64,000 nucleotides of DNA from Uloborus plumipes. Lineage: Eukaryota; Arthropoda; Arachnida; Araneae; Uloboridae. The notes beneath the pieces are model-generated. The model worked only from the letters and a program-made list of their open reading frames with translations. It did not search any database and had not been told where the DNA came from. The stretch covers positions 1 through 64,000 of the forward strand of contig JAXGGA010002964.1 in assembly GCA_038373865.1 (NCBI GenBank). The letters run 5' to 3'. This document shows, in pieces, positions 13,501-22,826 of the stretch. Both the position numbers and the translations under genes were made by a program. Each line of letters starts with the position of its first letter. The first letter of the stretch is position 1.

Positions 13501-14883
13501 ATTCTTCTCAATTTCTGTTCTCTCGGTAAGAGACTCGACATGTGACAGGGATTCTCGAAGATCGACAATAATTTTTCTAGTTTTCGCAGACATGGACAAG
13601 AGCAAAAGCTCTTTTGCGACATCAGATAGGTTTGGAGATTTTAGAGTATTTTTGAGGCACTCACCGGTGACTTGCAAAGCTCTGATGATCACCAGTTGTC
13701 CTTCATTTCCTTCGGGATTGACCGACAACGCTAAGTTTAAATAAGTACCTATTCTTCCCAGTGAATGGATGTCTCTTAGCTGATGAAAATCGTGGTATAA
13801 CTCCTCGAGTTCTGGGTGCTTTCTTGTTAATTTTTCGATGACTTTCAATCGCGTAGGAAGTCGTTTATCAGAGTTAAAATTGCTCAAGATGTTATCTTTT
13901 TCTTTTTTCAGGATCATTGCAAAAGTTTTTAAATAATTACGTACTTTTCTAACATTTAACACTGCCTTACAAAAAACTGTCACGTCGCTTTCTTTTGTGT
14001 GAGCATTGATAAAACATATTAAGCAGAATTCCATCTCTTCCCATGGTAACAACTCATACGTCCATTTCAATTTTTGTTTTAATATAAAAATATTTTTGGC
14101 AATGTTTTTCATCATGAATATGAGGTTGCCATTCATTAGGTTTGAGCACTCTCCAACAAATGATATAATACTTTTTTCTAAGAACTCCATTCGTAACATT
14201 ATATGAACCATTTCAGAAGAAGAGGCTTCTCTTTGTTCAAGACTGTCACAGAACAATTTGCAATTTATTAATCTTTCGAGAAGTAAGAGTTCGACTTTTT
14301 CAGACAAAAAAATGTTTTTTAGCAAGAACTCTGCGTAAGAATTTGAAAGTATTTCATTTAATATTCCTTCGTGCTTTCCGAAATAATTACCTGGCCATTT
14401 TTCAATAAGAGTATTAATTAATTCAGTATTATTCCAGAGAATAGCATAGTAAAATGAATTGTGACCTTGTTCATCTACATCAGTCGGAAGAAATGCAGGA
14501 ACTTTGGCAAGCACAGCTAAATTAGTTAACAGTTTATTACAATCGCTAAATAAGTACTCCAAAACATTTAGTTTATTATATTTGCAAGACAATATTATAA
14601 TATTTGTGTCTTTAAGCTGGGTTTTTTCGTCAGAGTAGTAATTTCTTAAAATCATATGATTTTCAATGTCAATCAAGTAGTCTATCACACGATCCAGATT
14701 TTTTATACGACTGATATCATCTTCCGATATAGCTGTAACGATCTTTGTCCATATAGTCAAATAAAAATTTTCGACGTCTTTCTTCTTATAACGAATTTCA
14801 TTGTACTCCACTCGAAATTCCTCTTTGGAGATACAAGTCAGAATTTTTGCATATTTCTTACTCATGCTGGAGTTGTCTTTCAC
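7600..14883 (-). CDS. giant single-exon ankyrin-TPR-ankyrin protein (2427 aa)
   Basis: One uninterrupted frame of 2427 codons. Residues 1 to about 840 are helical, charged and without recognisable repeats. Residues of about 840-1800 form a long ankyrin array with the usual TPLHLAA and GADVN signatures. Residues of about 1880-2160 are kinesin-light-chain-type TPRs (QGDYKKAL, QGNHDGALKLY, HPETLNTM). Residues of about 2205-2365 are a second ankyrin block, followed by a basic tail. I see no signal peptide or membrane segment, so a cytoplasmic scaffold role is the simplest reading; partners are unknown. The start could also be Met7 (14865). Long ankyrin proteins in spiders are often labelled latrotoxin-like; the resemblance here is limited to the ankyrin repeats, and no toxin assignment is supported. 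Lack of introns is notable beside the 10-exon gene downstream. Confidence 0.9.
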   Translation of the reverse strand: MKDNSSMSKKYAKILTCISKEEFRVEYNEIRYKKKDVENFYLTIWTKIVTAISEDDISRIKNLDRVIDYLIDIENHMILRNYYSDEKTQLKDTNIIILSCKYNKLNVLEYLFSDCNKLLTNLAVLAKVPAFLPTDVDEQGHNSFYYAILWNNTELINTLIEKWPGNYFGKHEGILNEILSNSYAEFLLKNIFLSEKVELLLLERLINCKLFCDSLEQREASSSEMVHIMLRMEFLEKSIISFVGECSNLMNGNLIFMMKNIAKNIFILKQKLKWTYELLPWEEMEFCLICFINAHTKESDVTVFCKAVLNVRKVRNYLKTFAMILKKEKDNILSNFNSDKRLPTRLKVIEKLTRKHPELEELYHDFHQLRDIHSLGRIGTYLNLALSVNPEGNEGQLVIIRALQVTGECLKNTLKSPNLSDVAKELLLLSMSAKTRKIIVDLRESLSHVESLTERTEIEKNSVNFFLGVQSDLKNVAEVVSDILHICKGKILRALFQKVQDCNNIDDMAEIFEIFCANEIDLSSMKIARRTNENLKRRNLKNLEQLVVKLSDEVTDKTVYEQYLFEKLFRLFTSHKRDWENVNGNYLLECDALISVMKCSLKKFDIYVLEEIKYYATVTLQNLCPEIQISNSKEIIELIEGICCNVLEKNSTENFRSIVYKIHLMCGKNDFEHIEKLGVKLQDKNFSVEKTPHTMTNNFNDNLLYKLSALRQFLHSNYLTKELGTDFLVYLKDKKLQAVVEMLVLDIMSICPDDSFENNLHFLDQDVAILVGRELRNYLAHNNIIVDLISAPTMAIALNARKFIEQDVKGYEKKIIPLIPDDIHMLEIKYEQGLRTVDVQEKMFKALENGNVESFEHSLKNGADIHGRDVNSWNALHFAAKGSCLKIIKSLIERNVNVYAVDSKGQTVLHVAAAYGKESTVKFLTEEVNFPVDSFDKLQRTALHAAAENGHLKVVQTLLKHKADFTLKDVSDMSPIFYAVRNNNVEVVGVLLRAFPSVNVIISSHDYTPLHEAAKRGHVKVVKLLLEKQANVNVSTDIGCTPLHVAAFCGHVHVVRILIQNGAYVNATAITGSTPLHFATERGSEEVVQMLLKHGANVNVVDKIYEHTALNRAARDGHENIVRALLNNGARSDISNHKKMTPLHFASQNGYVGIVKLLLACDIEIDPKNQYNYTPLHLAANGNHKTVVEYLIKHKANIDARDINGLTPLHLAAKNGWFEISRIIIENKADVNIRGIAGLTPLHLAAVSGNTELIELLLEDKIDVNSKCVQKITPLHLAARNGNYYAVTTLIYNKAISDNSTLCAAINGQHVDIVNLLAQKAIDKSELNEALTTAIRSGNSKMLEILIKCGADVNVKINNMTLLISAVTKGRKNIVEYLLQNGIFINEGTDDVLFFATRRGFKDIVQLLLEYVNYNSCKTKSGLQVVTQKGYMMQINSVIAKCADVQDPTVNILPLLIFAAQEGYDDVAELLISKELLVNSVSVDWDTALRKAAANGRNNVVKILLQNHADIFIKDEKNCTPLEVAVLCGHVDVVKTILHQNESAINIKGAQNWSLLHLASIKPNLAMVKCLIEEGSDVRAKSTLGEKPIHVAAIEGHVETVKLFLKHGLSINEIGTNGMALLHYSFRKNKFEMTKFLLAEGADPNAKDIYGSTPLHFAAKLDCKGAVKLLLENGAIYDSADKNKIVPSKLASKEDVIRIFGYTEALFTSVKQNAASRVDTCIQKGAVVNAKNAANGTPIHYAAWKGSDIVVDRLLQNGANPNFKRKNGHTALHYAAKFSSLNIVKSLLAYGAVYNVVDDKGNTPLFFAANQSIRNLLQLLNDSFNFIQNGISSVVHVLNTIKDTSELKAIMCAKNSECETLLMFAMKNRFKDVQQLCEIGGDDLSSQFNIASLLSKQGDYKKALSILQLLLEKREKVLGLNNYGTFDIQLQMIKTLYMLGDYQKSLCMANLMLEKQVEVLSFTDKAILETKHFIALGLRNLGKVEESLRIYEEVYKAQKEILEPTHSDILVIEFEMALLLNALGGYKEALDINRRVYRNKIAISSPWDPVAVRIQNNTSTVLSSQGNHDGALKLYTEVLEKKKVVYGVDHPETLNTMRCIAGELFAQGKEREALNVYDEVLNIHPAITGPGHFGALDTELSESEELISHGKWVKALQMFHRIFDQRENIFGETDPYILEGLMKMEASKLRLKTESSNEATAFHHPQKNIIKAINNVDMETIQFLLNNGTSINAQDIDGRTLLHFAVNSERVNVVKILLENGADATITTIKNNTPLHIAVFKKLNEIVDILLQSISSSNLVDFLNVQTKGGGMTALHVAVNNRSLEIVKTLLAHGAAYNCENKEGKTPLQLSRDKQISKLLRYLDNLFEDLETDDIKVVDKLKKIAPDKFKAVTNARKNLEDALLPSTIITKQKPITKTMFEPSQKAK

Positions 14884-14971
14884 TGTAAACGACTCAAAAT
14901 AGTGAAGATAGCTTCAATTGAAGTTTTAACTATTTAGTTTAAAAGTTATTTTAGAGCTCTAAAGATAAGCA

Positions 14972-14999
14972 AACTGAGATATTTCACTCACTTTTTATG
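14972..14999 (-). promoter_or_regulatory. candidate core promoter of the ankyrin gene
   Basis: On the minus strand a TATA-like CATAAAAA (14999-14992) precedes an arthropod-type initiator TCAGTT (14977-14972), about 24 bases apart and roughly 90 bases before the start codon. The spacing is slightly short for a classical TATA box, so this is tentative. Confidence 0.3.
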
Positions 15000-15416
15000 G
15001 GCACTTTTTGGTGTCTTCTCCCACGTTATTTAAAAGCGTGCACGCATGATATTTAAACATGGATACATTTTTAAAAGCTTCATCACGGTCAAATTCTCGT
15101 GCCTTTGTTTATAAATTCCGTCTGCGAAAAGTTTTATCTTTATGAAAAGAGAATTCATTGTATTCTGATAAAAATGAGCCCGCGTATCTCAAATCCGAAC
15201 TCCTCCATACGTCTCTATCTACTGATGAAAGATAACCAATTTGGAAAGAGAAACATCAGAAGTTGAAGCTGTATCGAAACAATGGGTAGATTCGCAAAAA
15301 TGGGAAGAGGAACGACCAGCCGTTGTGGGAAAGTAGAGTCGGTGCTTTCGTAGAACTGTACATTCAACTAAGTTTAAACTTTAAAATTCAGATCAAAGTT
15401 TGAAGCAAGCACCCTA

Positions 15417-15530
15417 CTGGTCGAGTCTCTATAACTCAAAGTTCCAAGGGCCCGGCTAAACGCTTCGAGTTATAGGAGTTACCACAGACTTCTAGTTATA
15501 AGGCTTCGGGTTATCGAGACTCGACTATAA
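15417..15530. mobile_element. short pogo/Tigger-like MITE remnant
   Basis: The left end, GGTCGAGTCTCTATAACTC, is mirrored at the right by GGGTTATCGAGACTCGAC, followed by TA. A second inner pair (CTTCGAGTTATAGGAG and CTAGTTATAAGGCTTCG) is also visible. Length is about 115 bp with no coding capacity. Confidence 0.6.
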
Positions 15531-16033
15531 TATTTCTAAAATTTCTATTTGATGACACTAATACAAATTTGATGGCACTTAATTTAAACATAGAATCCAT
15601 TTCAAATTCACTTTCAAATTTATAATTTCTTTTTTCAAATGAAATCGAGAAATAACTAAGAAAATTAAAATTAAAGTAGTAATAATAATTTTTTCCAGCA
15701 AAAAAAGTGCATGAAAAACATTTTTTTTTTTTTTTTTGCAGTTTTGAAAAATTTTAGAGGGAGTTTGAACTTCAAATGCCCACCCCTTAAATATACAGCT
15801 TTGTTTGTGTTGAAAAATGCACGTTTTTTCTGAGACGAAAGTTTCAGAACAGTTGGTCGTATTTCTCCAGAAATTCTTTAAAATGTGAATTTTTGAAAGT
15901 GTTCCAATATTTTTGGGAATAGTATGGTGTACCATTAGGTTTTCTTGGTGAATTACCATTGCTCTTGAAAAGATTTGCTTTTCTATGTGTAACAGTAGTT
16001 ACGTAACTACTGGTAGATACTATACATGATGAA

Positions 16034-16115
16034 GGTTGCCACAAAACGCTGAAGAAAAAAATCCCTGTGTTTTCCCTGTATGAATAGTATGCAGTATTAC
16101 AAACGAGCGAACATC
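16034..16115. mobile_element. fragment of the CAGGGTTGCCAC MITE family
   Basis: Matches, with few changes, the inverted right end of the element at 58802-59359: GGTTGCCAC, then TCCCTGTGTTTTCCCTG, then GCAGTATTACNAACGAGCGAAC. Only one end is present. Confidence 0.65.
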
Positions 16116-16410
16116 TGATACTTGCAGATGAACATTAATATCCTGATAATTTTATTATAGCAAGAAAAAAAATAATAATATTAATAAATAAGCAAACCAT
16201 AAGGGAAAATAAAAAATTGATTTTAACTGAAATAATAGCATGGTGACTGCATTTTTATATTTAACCCTTTTGTTGAAAAAAAACAAAAACTTCCCTTAAG
16301 TTTAAAAATCTGAAAAAACACGATTTTGTAGCAATATGAAATAAAAAGTTTAAAAAAAAATGTAAAGTTTGCTCAGTAGCGAGAAGACTGACCAGCCAAA
16401 TAACTTTAAC

Positions 16411-16413
<3 letters not shown>

Positions 16414-16464
<51 letters not shown>
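16414..16464. repeat. poly(A) tract, 51 bases
   Basis: An uninterrupted run of about 51 A. The short frames of K or F across it are artefacts. It could be the tail of a plus-strand retroposed sequence, but nothing to its left is recognisable as one. Confidence 0.9.
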
Positions 16465-16466
<2 letters not shown>

Positions 16467-18684
16467 CCGGGAGTTCTCCATTTACTTTTTGGCAAGGATT
16501 CTGCATCATTGCAAAATGCTTACGACGATGAGAAATTTAAGACAACCAATATCAAGCCCCCCCCCTTCCCCCTCTTTTTCAAACATTAGAGTTATTTGTT
16601 TGGTTAGTCTTCTCCCTGATGAACACATTTTACATTAAAATATTATTTTAAATTTTTTAGTTCACACTGCTACAAAAGCTTGTCTTTTTCGTTTTTAAAC
16701 TGTTAATTTATTTTTCTTAAAAAAAAATAGTTTTAACATTACTGAAATTTTTTTTCAATTCGTGAAATTTATCACTGCTTACTTTTTAGTATGAGTATGA
16801 AAATCATATTTATGACATGTATTTTAATGAATGCACAACAATGACCATGATCAACAATGATCTTCCAGTTAAACGCTCACCTCGATTTTAGCATGAAATT
16901 TGTTAAAAAGCAATTATAACTCACGTTCTAATAACTTTAGAATATTCAAACGAATGTTGTCTGATGCAGAAGAATCAGGGCTTTCTATCGACATCGACGT
17001 CTAATACCAATTTGTGCGGGCATTTTTTCTAACTCATATTATAGGATTTTTGTAAAAATGCTGCATCTAATTGGAGTAAATGAAAAATATAATGATTAAT
17101 GGTTAATTAAACAATTTTATTATGTAAGATTGCATTGTCATCGGGTTTAACGTCGTATACCAAAGTTGAAAAGAATTTGATCACACGAAGTAGGTGATTT
17201 GCAACAGTAAAGTAATGTATGGGTTTTTATTCCATACAAATTTAAAAATTGCTTCTTGAGTAAAATCCAAAACAATTTGAAGTATTTAAATCTTATTTTC
17301 GACTTCAAAATTAAGCATTTTTTAAATGAAGGTAAAATTACATACATTAACCAAATGCATTTATACTGTTTCCTTTTCCTTAATAATACTATAAATTCCT
17401 TATTTTCTTTTAGTGCCTTCCAGTAGTAGAAAAAATAATTTATATCAATGCGTTATAATGACCCATAGATTTAACGAACAACCTAGGTACAGTTTTTAAC
17501 AAATCAAAGTCCAAATATATTAAAATGTTAAAAAAGGATTAGTAAGAAACACAGAAGAAAATGGTTTTTAAAAACAAAATTGATTGAATTTTAAAATTAC
17601 TTCTAAAATTTTATCATTTGGATCAATCATGGGTCTTGGTTACGATAAGGCAGGCAATTTTTTTTTTAAATTTTAGACCTTAAATTTGGCTCCTAAGGTA
17701 TCCAGGCATAAAGAAATCAAAAGATTTGGTCTCAAAATGCGACTAGCAATCGCCTACTTCTGTTTATCAACCGTTAGAATCATTTGATGTCATCAATCAA
17801 TATCATGCACTGATATCGAGAAATTCACCGATTTGCAGAAGTTTATCACAGGGTTCATACTCAAATTTGAAAATTAAAAGTAAGGAGCAAGGAGTTTTGC
17901 AGGAGTTCATTTCAATTTTTAAGGACTTTCCCAGTCAAAATACTCATTTTTTAGCAACATATCTCAAAACATCTTTTACAACTCTTGTGCTATTTATTTT
18001 TGCCGTCATACAATATATAGAGTAACATACAAAATTGAAAGTCAAATATGCAGTTATTGCTACTTGAATGTTAGCAGACTCAGAATAAAATTCAAGTATG
18101 GAGGGGGTGGGGGGAATCAACCATTGAAAAATATTTAAATATTTTGAGGATGAATTTAAAAGAAAAGTAAAAAAAAAAATAAACAGAAGGTAAAAAACAA
18201 AAAAAGAAAATTAGTGTTTTCTGAAAAACAAGACACTTCTTAATAATTTTGTAACTAGAATCAGCATAAAAAAGTTTTCATTAAAATAAAAATTGTAATA
18301 AGCTAGGGCTCATTCCACGTCAATTCACCTAATTTTAATAGTCGGCCGCGCCGTCATGTCTCAGATTTTGTTCAATATTATTTTTAAGGATAGATATCTA
18401 TGAGATAAACTCAAATTAATTTTTTTAGATTTTTTGAATAAAAATTTAGGGTTGTACAATTTTTTTGAAATTTTGATTTTTTCAGAATTTTTGCTTTTTT
18501 TTGGTATGCATTTTGAAAAAGCTCTATAACTTTCTCATTTTTCATTCAATTAAGCCAGTTTACGCATCATTTTAAAGCTAATTATTTTCTCCTTCAATAT
18601 TAGCGACAAAAAAGAAATAGTGAAAATTAGAATTTTGCCAATGGTCCTCTGAAGTCAGATTTTGTGTTTTTTCAATTTGTATGT

Positions 18685-19130
18685 CAATAGGTCATATCTC
18701 CGGAGTACCAACTAAGAACTGCACCATTTTTTTTTCAGTGATGACAACATCATGTCCTTTTTATGTATAAAAAATTAGGAGGATGTTTTTGGTTGTTTTG
18801 GAATAAAAAAATCAAACTTTTTTTTTCAGTTGGTATGATCAATAGGTCATATCTCCGGACTACCAACTAAGAACTGCACGATACTTTTTCTCTGTTATGA
18901 CAACATCATACCCTTTTTATGTATAAAAAATTAGGAGGGTGCTTTTTGCAGTTTTGGAATAAAAAAATCAAACGTGTTTTTTCAGTTGGTATGATCAATA
19001 GGTCATATCTCCGGATTACCAGCTAACAACTACGCTTTTTTTTTCTATAATGAAAACATCATGATGTTTTTATGATCAAGAAATTAGAAGGAAGTTTTTT
19101 GTTATTTTGAAAAAAAATATAAGATTTTTT
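18685..19130. repeat. three tandem copies of a 155-bp unit
   Basis: The phrase CAATAGGTCATATCTCCGGA (last base varying) recurs at 18685, 18840 and 18996, each followed by CTAACAACTRC-like text, a T-tract and GACAACATCAT. It sits within a block starting near 18308 (CTCATTCCACGTCAATTCAC) that resembles text near 1533, suggesting a shared transposon family. Confidence 0.85.
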
Positions 19131-19350
19131 TTCAAAAAACAACTTCAAAATCAACTTTTGAAATTTGTATTTGCATTTTAAATAATTACTTTTTGAATAT
19201 AACAGTAGTGTGTAATGGCCTCTTTTTCAATATTCATGAAACTAGTAGCCTCTTTTAGAATATGCATGGATCTAGTAGCCTATTCTACAATTTAGAAGAT
19301 AGCTGTGGCCTGTTCTGCAATAATTAAATTTAAAAATTGGGTATACTCAC

Positions 19351-19489
19351 CTCTTGTCTACTCTGTCGTCTTCTTCATTATCGTTTTTACACTCTGCATG
19401 AAAGTAAAAATCATGGAACGCGAAGCGACACTTATATAAGTGATAACGTTCAGGATGTTGTGGAACTTCTGAGTCTTCCGTTTCATCAT
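19351..19489 (-). CDS. orphan exon candidate
   Basis: On the minus strand an acceptor (TCTCCGTAAAAACAG, exon from 19489) opens a frame that stays open to a consensus donor, AG then GTGAGTATAC (exon end 19351). The frame encodes an acidic, Cys/His-containing peptide with DDETEDSEVP, then YKCRFAFHDF and HAEC, then NEEDD. A second frame is also open across it, so the reading is not proven. It is too short to recognise, and I found no partner exon; HSP70 on the same strand lies between it and any upstream exon. It may be a transposon fragment. Confidence 0.3.
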
Positions 19490-19756
19490 CTGTTTTTACG
19501 GAGAGCGTGAAGACGAATGCTCAGACTTTTTTTCTAGTTAATAATAGAATCAAGTTTTACGTTGAACATTATTGCACTTGTTTCTGAAGTAATACATTTC
19601 TAAATTTATTTTTACATAGCATAAGCGATTATTGTATTAATATGTTTTAGAATTATTTTCCAATTATATTTTCTTTTCCGATTTACACTCAATGCATACG
19701 CTATTACTATTTGGTTTGAAATACACTTAGAAAACTATTTTCTGTTTTAAGAAGAA

Positions 19757-19760
<4 letters not shown>

Positions 19761-19789
<29 letters not shown>
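19761..19789. repeat. (TA)n microsatellite
   Basis: A perfect TA dinucleotide run of about 14 units. Confidence 0.9.
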
Positions 19790-19791
<2 letters not shown>

Positions 19792-20297
19792 CGATTCTCT
19801 AAACTCGTCATTTTTCACACGAAATCTGTCCGGGCACGGTTTTTTGAAATGTTCGTATAATTATAATACTATTGCTCAGAAAATGAATCTATTACATCAC
19901 ATAATGTGATCTATTTAAATAAAGTATCAATTAGCATGCAAAATTTTAAATTTTTCATAAATAAAAGATATTTTAGAAGAATTTACAGGTACTTAATTTT
20001 TTTTAATGCATAAAAAACTTTTATCATTATAAAATAGTGCAGAAATTAGAAATTTTCGCAATTGAAAAACTATATGCAATTTTTTTATAGCAATTTACTT
20101 AAAACTTTTAAGCAGAGAGTATTATTTTTCCTATGTAAAATTTTCTACTAATCCCTTGCATAGAAATTTAAGAACCATGCATGCTTTTACCCTGTGCTTC
20201 TCAGAGATTTACACGTTTAAATTAAGAGGTAATACATCAATTCACAACTATAAACACACGAAAGAATGAAATAAGCCAGAATTTAAAAAGAACTAAT

Positions 20298-20303
20298 TTT
20301 ATT
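20298..20303 (-). terminator. polyadenylation signal of HSP70
   Basis: AATAAA on the minus strand, about 190 bases after the HSP70 stop codon, and the best-placed canonical signal for that transcript. Confidence 0.6.
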
Positions 20304-20489
20304 AGAACTTTTAAACATCAATTGACAGCAGAATTTCCTGGCAATAACAAAACATAAAACGCACAAAACATTAAATACCTAACATAATACATGAAACGTC
20401 CTTAAAATTCATGACATTAATAAATATATTTACAGAGAGAACTGAAAATTATCACAGTTAAAGAGAAACTTACATCTCATTAAAGAGCC

Positions 20490-22406
20490 CTAGTCTACTT
20501 CCTCAATAGTTGGTCCACCTGCAGTAGTGGCTGATCCTGGACTAGAACCAAAGTTATTGGCACCTTGATGCATTTTTGTCATAATAGGTGACAGTTCAGA
20601 CTGAACTTCCTTCATTTTATGTTCAATTTCATCTTTCTCTGCTAATGTGTTGTTGTCTAGCCACTGGATCACTGAGTCACACGTTTGTTTTACTTTGTCC
20701 TTGTCCGACGAGGAGAGTTTTTCATTGGGAGCAGATTCCACAGCTTGTTTCACAGAATACACATAGCTTTCGAGTGAATTTCTAGAGGCAACTCTCTCTC
20801 TTTGTTCAGCATCTTCTTTCTCATATTGCTTGGCTTCATTCAGCATCCTTTCAATGTCTTCTTTTGACAGACGGCCTTTATCGTTAGTTATGCGGATGCT
20901 CTGGGATTTTCCGGAACTTTTCTCGAGAGCGGATACTTGGAGTATACCGTTGGCATCCAAGTCGAATGTCACCTCGATCTGGGGAACCCCTCTAGGAGCT
21001 GGTGGAATGCCGGACAGCTGGAATCTTCCAAGCAAATGATTGTCCTTAGTCATCGCTCTTTCGCCTTCGTACACTTGGATGTCCACACCAGGCTGATTAT
21101 CCGAATAGGTTGTGAAAGTCTGAGATGTTTTGCAAGGAATGCGGGAATTTCTTTCGATAATCTTGGTCATCACACCTCCAGCTGTTTCAATACCAAGGGA
21201 GAGAGGAGCTACATCAACGAGCAAAACATCTCTGATCTTCTCATCGTTGCTGCCAGTGAGGACTGCTGCTTGAACAGCAGCACCATAAGCCACAGCTTCA
21301 TCGGGATTAATGGACATGCACAGTTCTTTGCCATTGAAGAAGTCTTTCAAGAGTTTTTGGATTTTGGGTATTCGAGTAGAACCACCAACTAACACTACAT
21401 CGTGAATGCTGCTTTTGTCCATCTTAGCATCTTTCAGAGCACGTTCCACGGGGTCCAAAGTGGATCGAAACAAGTCCATGCAAAGTTCTTCAAATCTTGC
21501 TCTGCTGATCTTGGAATAAAAGTCTATTCCCTCGAACAGTGCATCAATTTCGATACTTGCTTCAGAACTGCTGGAAAGTGTTCTCTTCGCTCTTTCACAA
21601 GCTGTGCGTAGCCTTCTCAGAGCACGAGGATTCGATCTCAAATCTTTCCGATTTTTACGTTTGAATTCTTCAATAAAGTGAGCAACCATTCTGTTGTCGA
21701 AATCCTCTCCTCCGAGATGGGTATCACCAGCAGTTGATCTCACTTCGAACAAGGAACCTTCATCAATGGTCAATATTGAAACATCAAATGTACCTCCTCC
21801 CAAATCAAAGATCAGAACATTCTTCTCACCTTTGAGATTCTTGTCCAACCCATACGCCAACGCAGCAGCAGTAGGTTCATTAATTATTCTCAGCACATTG
21901 AGTCCAGCAATTTTTCCAGCATCTTTGGTAGCTTGCCTTTGAGAGTCATTAAAATATGCAGGAACAGTTATAACAGCATCAGTCACTTTTTGTCCCAAAT
22001 ACATTTCTGCAGTTTCTTTCATTTTCGTCAAAACCATGGCACTTATCTCCTCTGGGTTGAAGCGTTTAGTTTCACCTTTAAATTCTGCACAAATCTTTGG
22101 TTTTCCACTTTCGCTGACGACTTTGAAAGGCCAGTTTTTAATGTCTTGTTGGATTTTGGGATCATCATATTTTCTGCCAATCAGTCTCTTAGCATCGAAA
22201 ATGGTATTCTCAGGATTCAGAGCAACCTGAGATTTAGCAGCATCACCAATCAGTCTTTCAGTGTCCGTAAACGCAACATAACTCGGCGTTGTGCGATTAC
22301 CTTGATCGTTAGCGATGATCTCAACGTTCCCATGCTGAAAAACACCAACACAAGAATAAGTCGTTCCCAAGTCGATTCCAATTGCAGGAGCTTTGCCAGA
22401 TGGCAT
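20490..22406 (-). CDS. HSP70: heat shock protein 70, cytosolic (638 aa)
   Basis: ATP-driven chaperone of the cytosol and nucleus. The ATPase domain opens with [15 protein letters not shown] and has the phosphate-binding [10 protein letters not shown] near residue 199; the adenosine motif [13 protein letters not shown] follows near 335. The substrate-binding half and a helical lid follow, ending in GPTIEEVD, the cytosolic signature for TPR co-chaperones such as HOP and CHIP. The frame stays open nine codons upstream, but Met at 22406 ([14 protein letters not shown]) matches where family members start. The gene is intronless with heat-shock elements upstream, as for stress-inducible paralogues rather than the intron-bearing cognate HSC70. 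The next gene on this strand, ZCCHC4, ends 1.4 kb upstream. Confidence 0.97.
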   Translation of the reverse strand: MPSGKAPAIGIDLGTTYSCVGVFQHGNVEIIANDQGNRTTPSYVAFTDTERLIGDAAKSQVALNPENTIFDAKRLIGRKYDDPKIQQDIKNWPFKVVSESGKPKICAEFKGETKRFNPEEISAMVLTKMKETAEMYLGQKVTDAVITVPAYFNDSQRQATKDAGKIAGLNVLRIINEPTAAALAYGLDKNLKGEKNVLIFDLGGGTFDVSILTIDEGSLFEVRSTAGDTHLGGEDFDNRMVAHFIEEFKRKNRKDLRSNPRALRRLRTACERAKRTLSSSSEASIEIDALFEGIDFYSKISRARFEELCMDLFRSTLDPVERALKDAKMDKSSIHDVVLVGGSTRIPKIQKLLKDFFNGKELCMSINPDEAVAYGAAVQAAVLTGSNDEKIRDVLLVDVAPLSLGIETAGGVMTKIIERNSRIPCKTSQTFTTYSDNQPGVDIQVYEGERAMTKDNHLLGRFQLSGIPPAPRGVPQIEVTFDLDANGILQVSALEKSSGKSQSIRITNDKGRLSKEDIERMLNEAKQYEKEDAEQRERVASRNSLESYVYSVKQAVESAPNEKLSSSDKDKVKQTCDSVIQWLDNNTLAEKDEIEHKMKEVQSELSPIMTKMHQGANNFGSSPGSATTAGGPTIEEVD

Positions 22407-22603
22407 GATGATTGCTTTCAGACACAATTTCACTGGATGATATCTTCAAAACACTATTTTACTGGAAGAAAAGTCTTCAAATCGCAATCTCACTAAATTC
22501 CAATTTAAATGAATGTCCAAATAATACTCAAAATAGCAGGAGAATAGCGATAGTTCACAAGCAGATTCAGCTCAATCGCATTAGAGCACTCGAGTCAAAG
22601 TCA

Positions 22604-22639
22604 AAATCTGACAGCACTCCGCTCTCTCGTATATTTATA
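22604..22639 (-). promoter_or_regulatory. HSP70 core promoter (TATA and initiator)
   Basis: On the minus strand TATAAATA (22639-22632) is followed 30 bases later by an initiator-like TCAGA whose A is at 22609. That spacing is the textbook one and predicts an untranslated leader of about 200 bases. Confidence 0.75.
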
Positions 22640-22652
22640 CTTTCGCTCCTCC

Positions 22653-22675
22653 TTCTAGAATCAGCTGGAACTTTC
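22653..22675. promoter_or_regulatory. proximal heat-shock element
   Basis: TTCTAGAA, then GAA at 22668 and TTC at 22673, all on the 5-base phase of nGAAn modules (one of five modules is degenerate). It ends 14 bases upstream of the TATA box, the expected place for an HSF trimer site. Confidence 0.8.
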
Positions 22676-22687
22676 TACTACAATCAG

Positions 22688-22705
22688 TGGTGCTGCCATC
22701 TACTG
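22688..22705 (-). promoter_or_regulatory. CTCF-like motif, copy 1
   Basis: The plus strand reads TGGTGCTGCCATCTACTG. The minus strand, extended by flanking bases, fits the CTCF core CCASYAGRKGGCRSY with one mismatch. An identical 18-mer lies 119 bp upstream. CTCF exists in most bilaterian animals; binding here is inference. Confidence 0.45.
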
Positions 22706-22709
22706 CCAA

Positions 22710-22773
22710 GAACGCTAGAGCTTTCCAGAGCTTTCTTCTCCATAAAAGTGAATCTGGAATCTTCCAATTTTCC
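22710..22773. promoter_or_regulatory. middle heat-shock element cluster
   Basis: A degenerate array GAGnnTTCnnGAGnnTTC lies at 22718-22735, and a perfect GAANNTTC palindrome (GGAATCTTCC) at 22756-22765. These are weaker than the flanking elements but in the right place to add HSF sites. Confidence 0.55.
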
Positions 22774-22806
22774 ATGTATGGATATTGGATAGTTCTCGAT
22801 GTGACT

Positions 22807-22824
22807 TGGTGCTGCCATCTACTG
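22807..22824 (-). promoter_or_regulatory. CTCF-like motif, copy 2
   Basis: Same 18-mer as copy 1. With the adjacent GCG the minus strand reads CGCCAGTAGATGGCAGCACC, which satisfies every position of the CTCF core CCASYAGRKGGCRSY. It lies two bases from the five-module heat-shock element. Confidence 0.5.
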
Positions 22825-22826
22825 GC

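Larger units (their letters stand above)
15000..20297. other. intergenic, repeat-rich
   Basis: Holds a small pogo-like MITE, a fragment of the CAGGGTTGCCAC family, a 51-base poly-A tract, a three-copy 155-bp tandem repeat, one candidate orphan exon (19351-19489) and a (TA)n run near 19761-19789. Otherwise nothing coding can be supported; 16.5-18.3 kb in particular looks like plain AT-rich spacer. Confidence 0.5.

Noticed and set aside
7600..14883. Labelling the ankyrin giant as a latrotoxin
   Set aside because: Only the generic ankyrin repeats are shared; no signal peptide or recognisable toxin N-terminal region is visible, and TPRs are not part of that family.
7637..14937. Many plus-strand frames of 60-110 codons opposite the ankyrin gene
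   Set aside because: Antisense shadows of the repeat array; they have repetitive composition and no splice or start context.
16261..16638. Frames with long Phe or Lys runs on both strands
   Set aside because: They only read through the 51-base poly(A) tract; no other coding sign.
20588..22496. Plus-strand frames up to 187 codons opposite HSP70
   Set aside because: Antisense shadows of a highly biased coding sequence.
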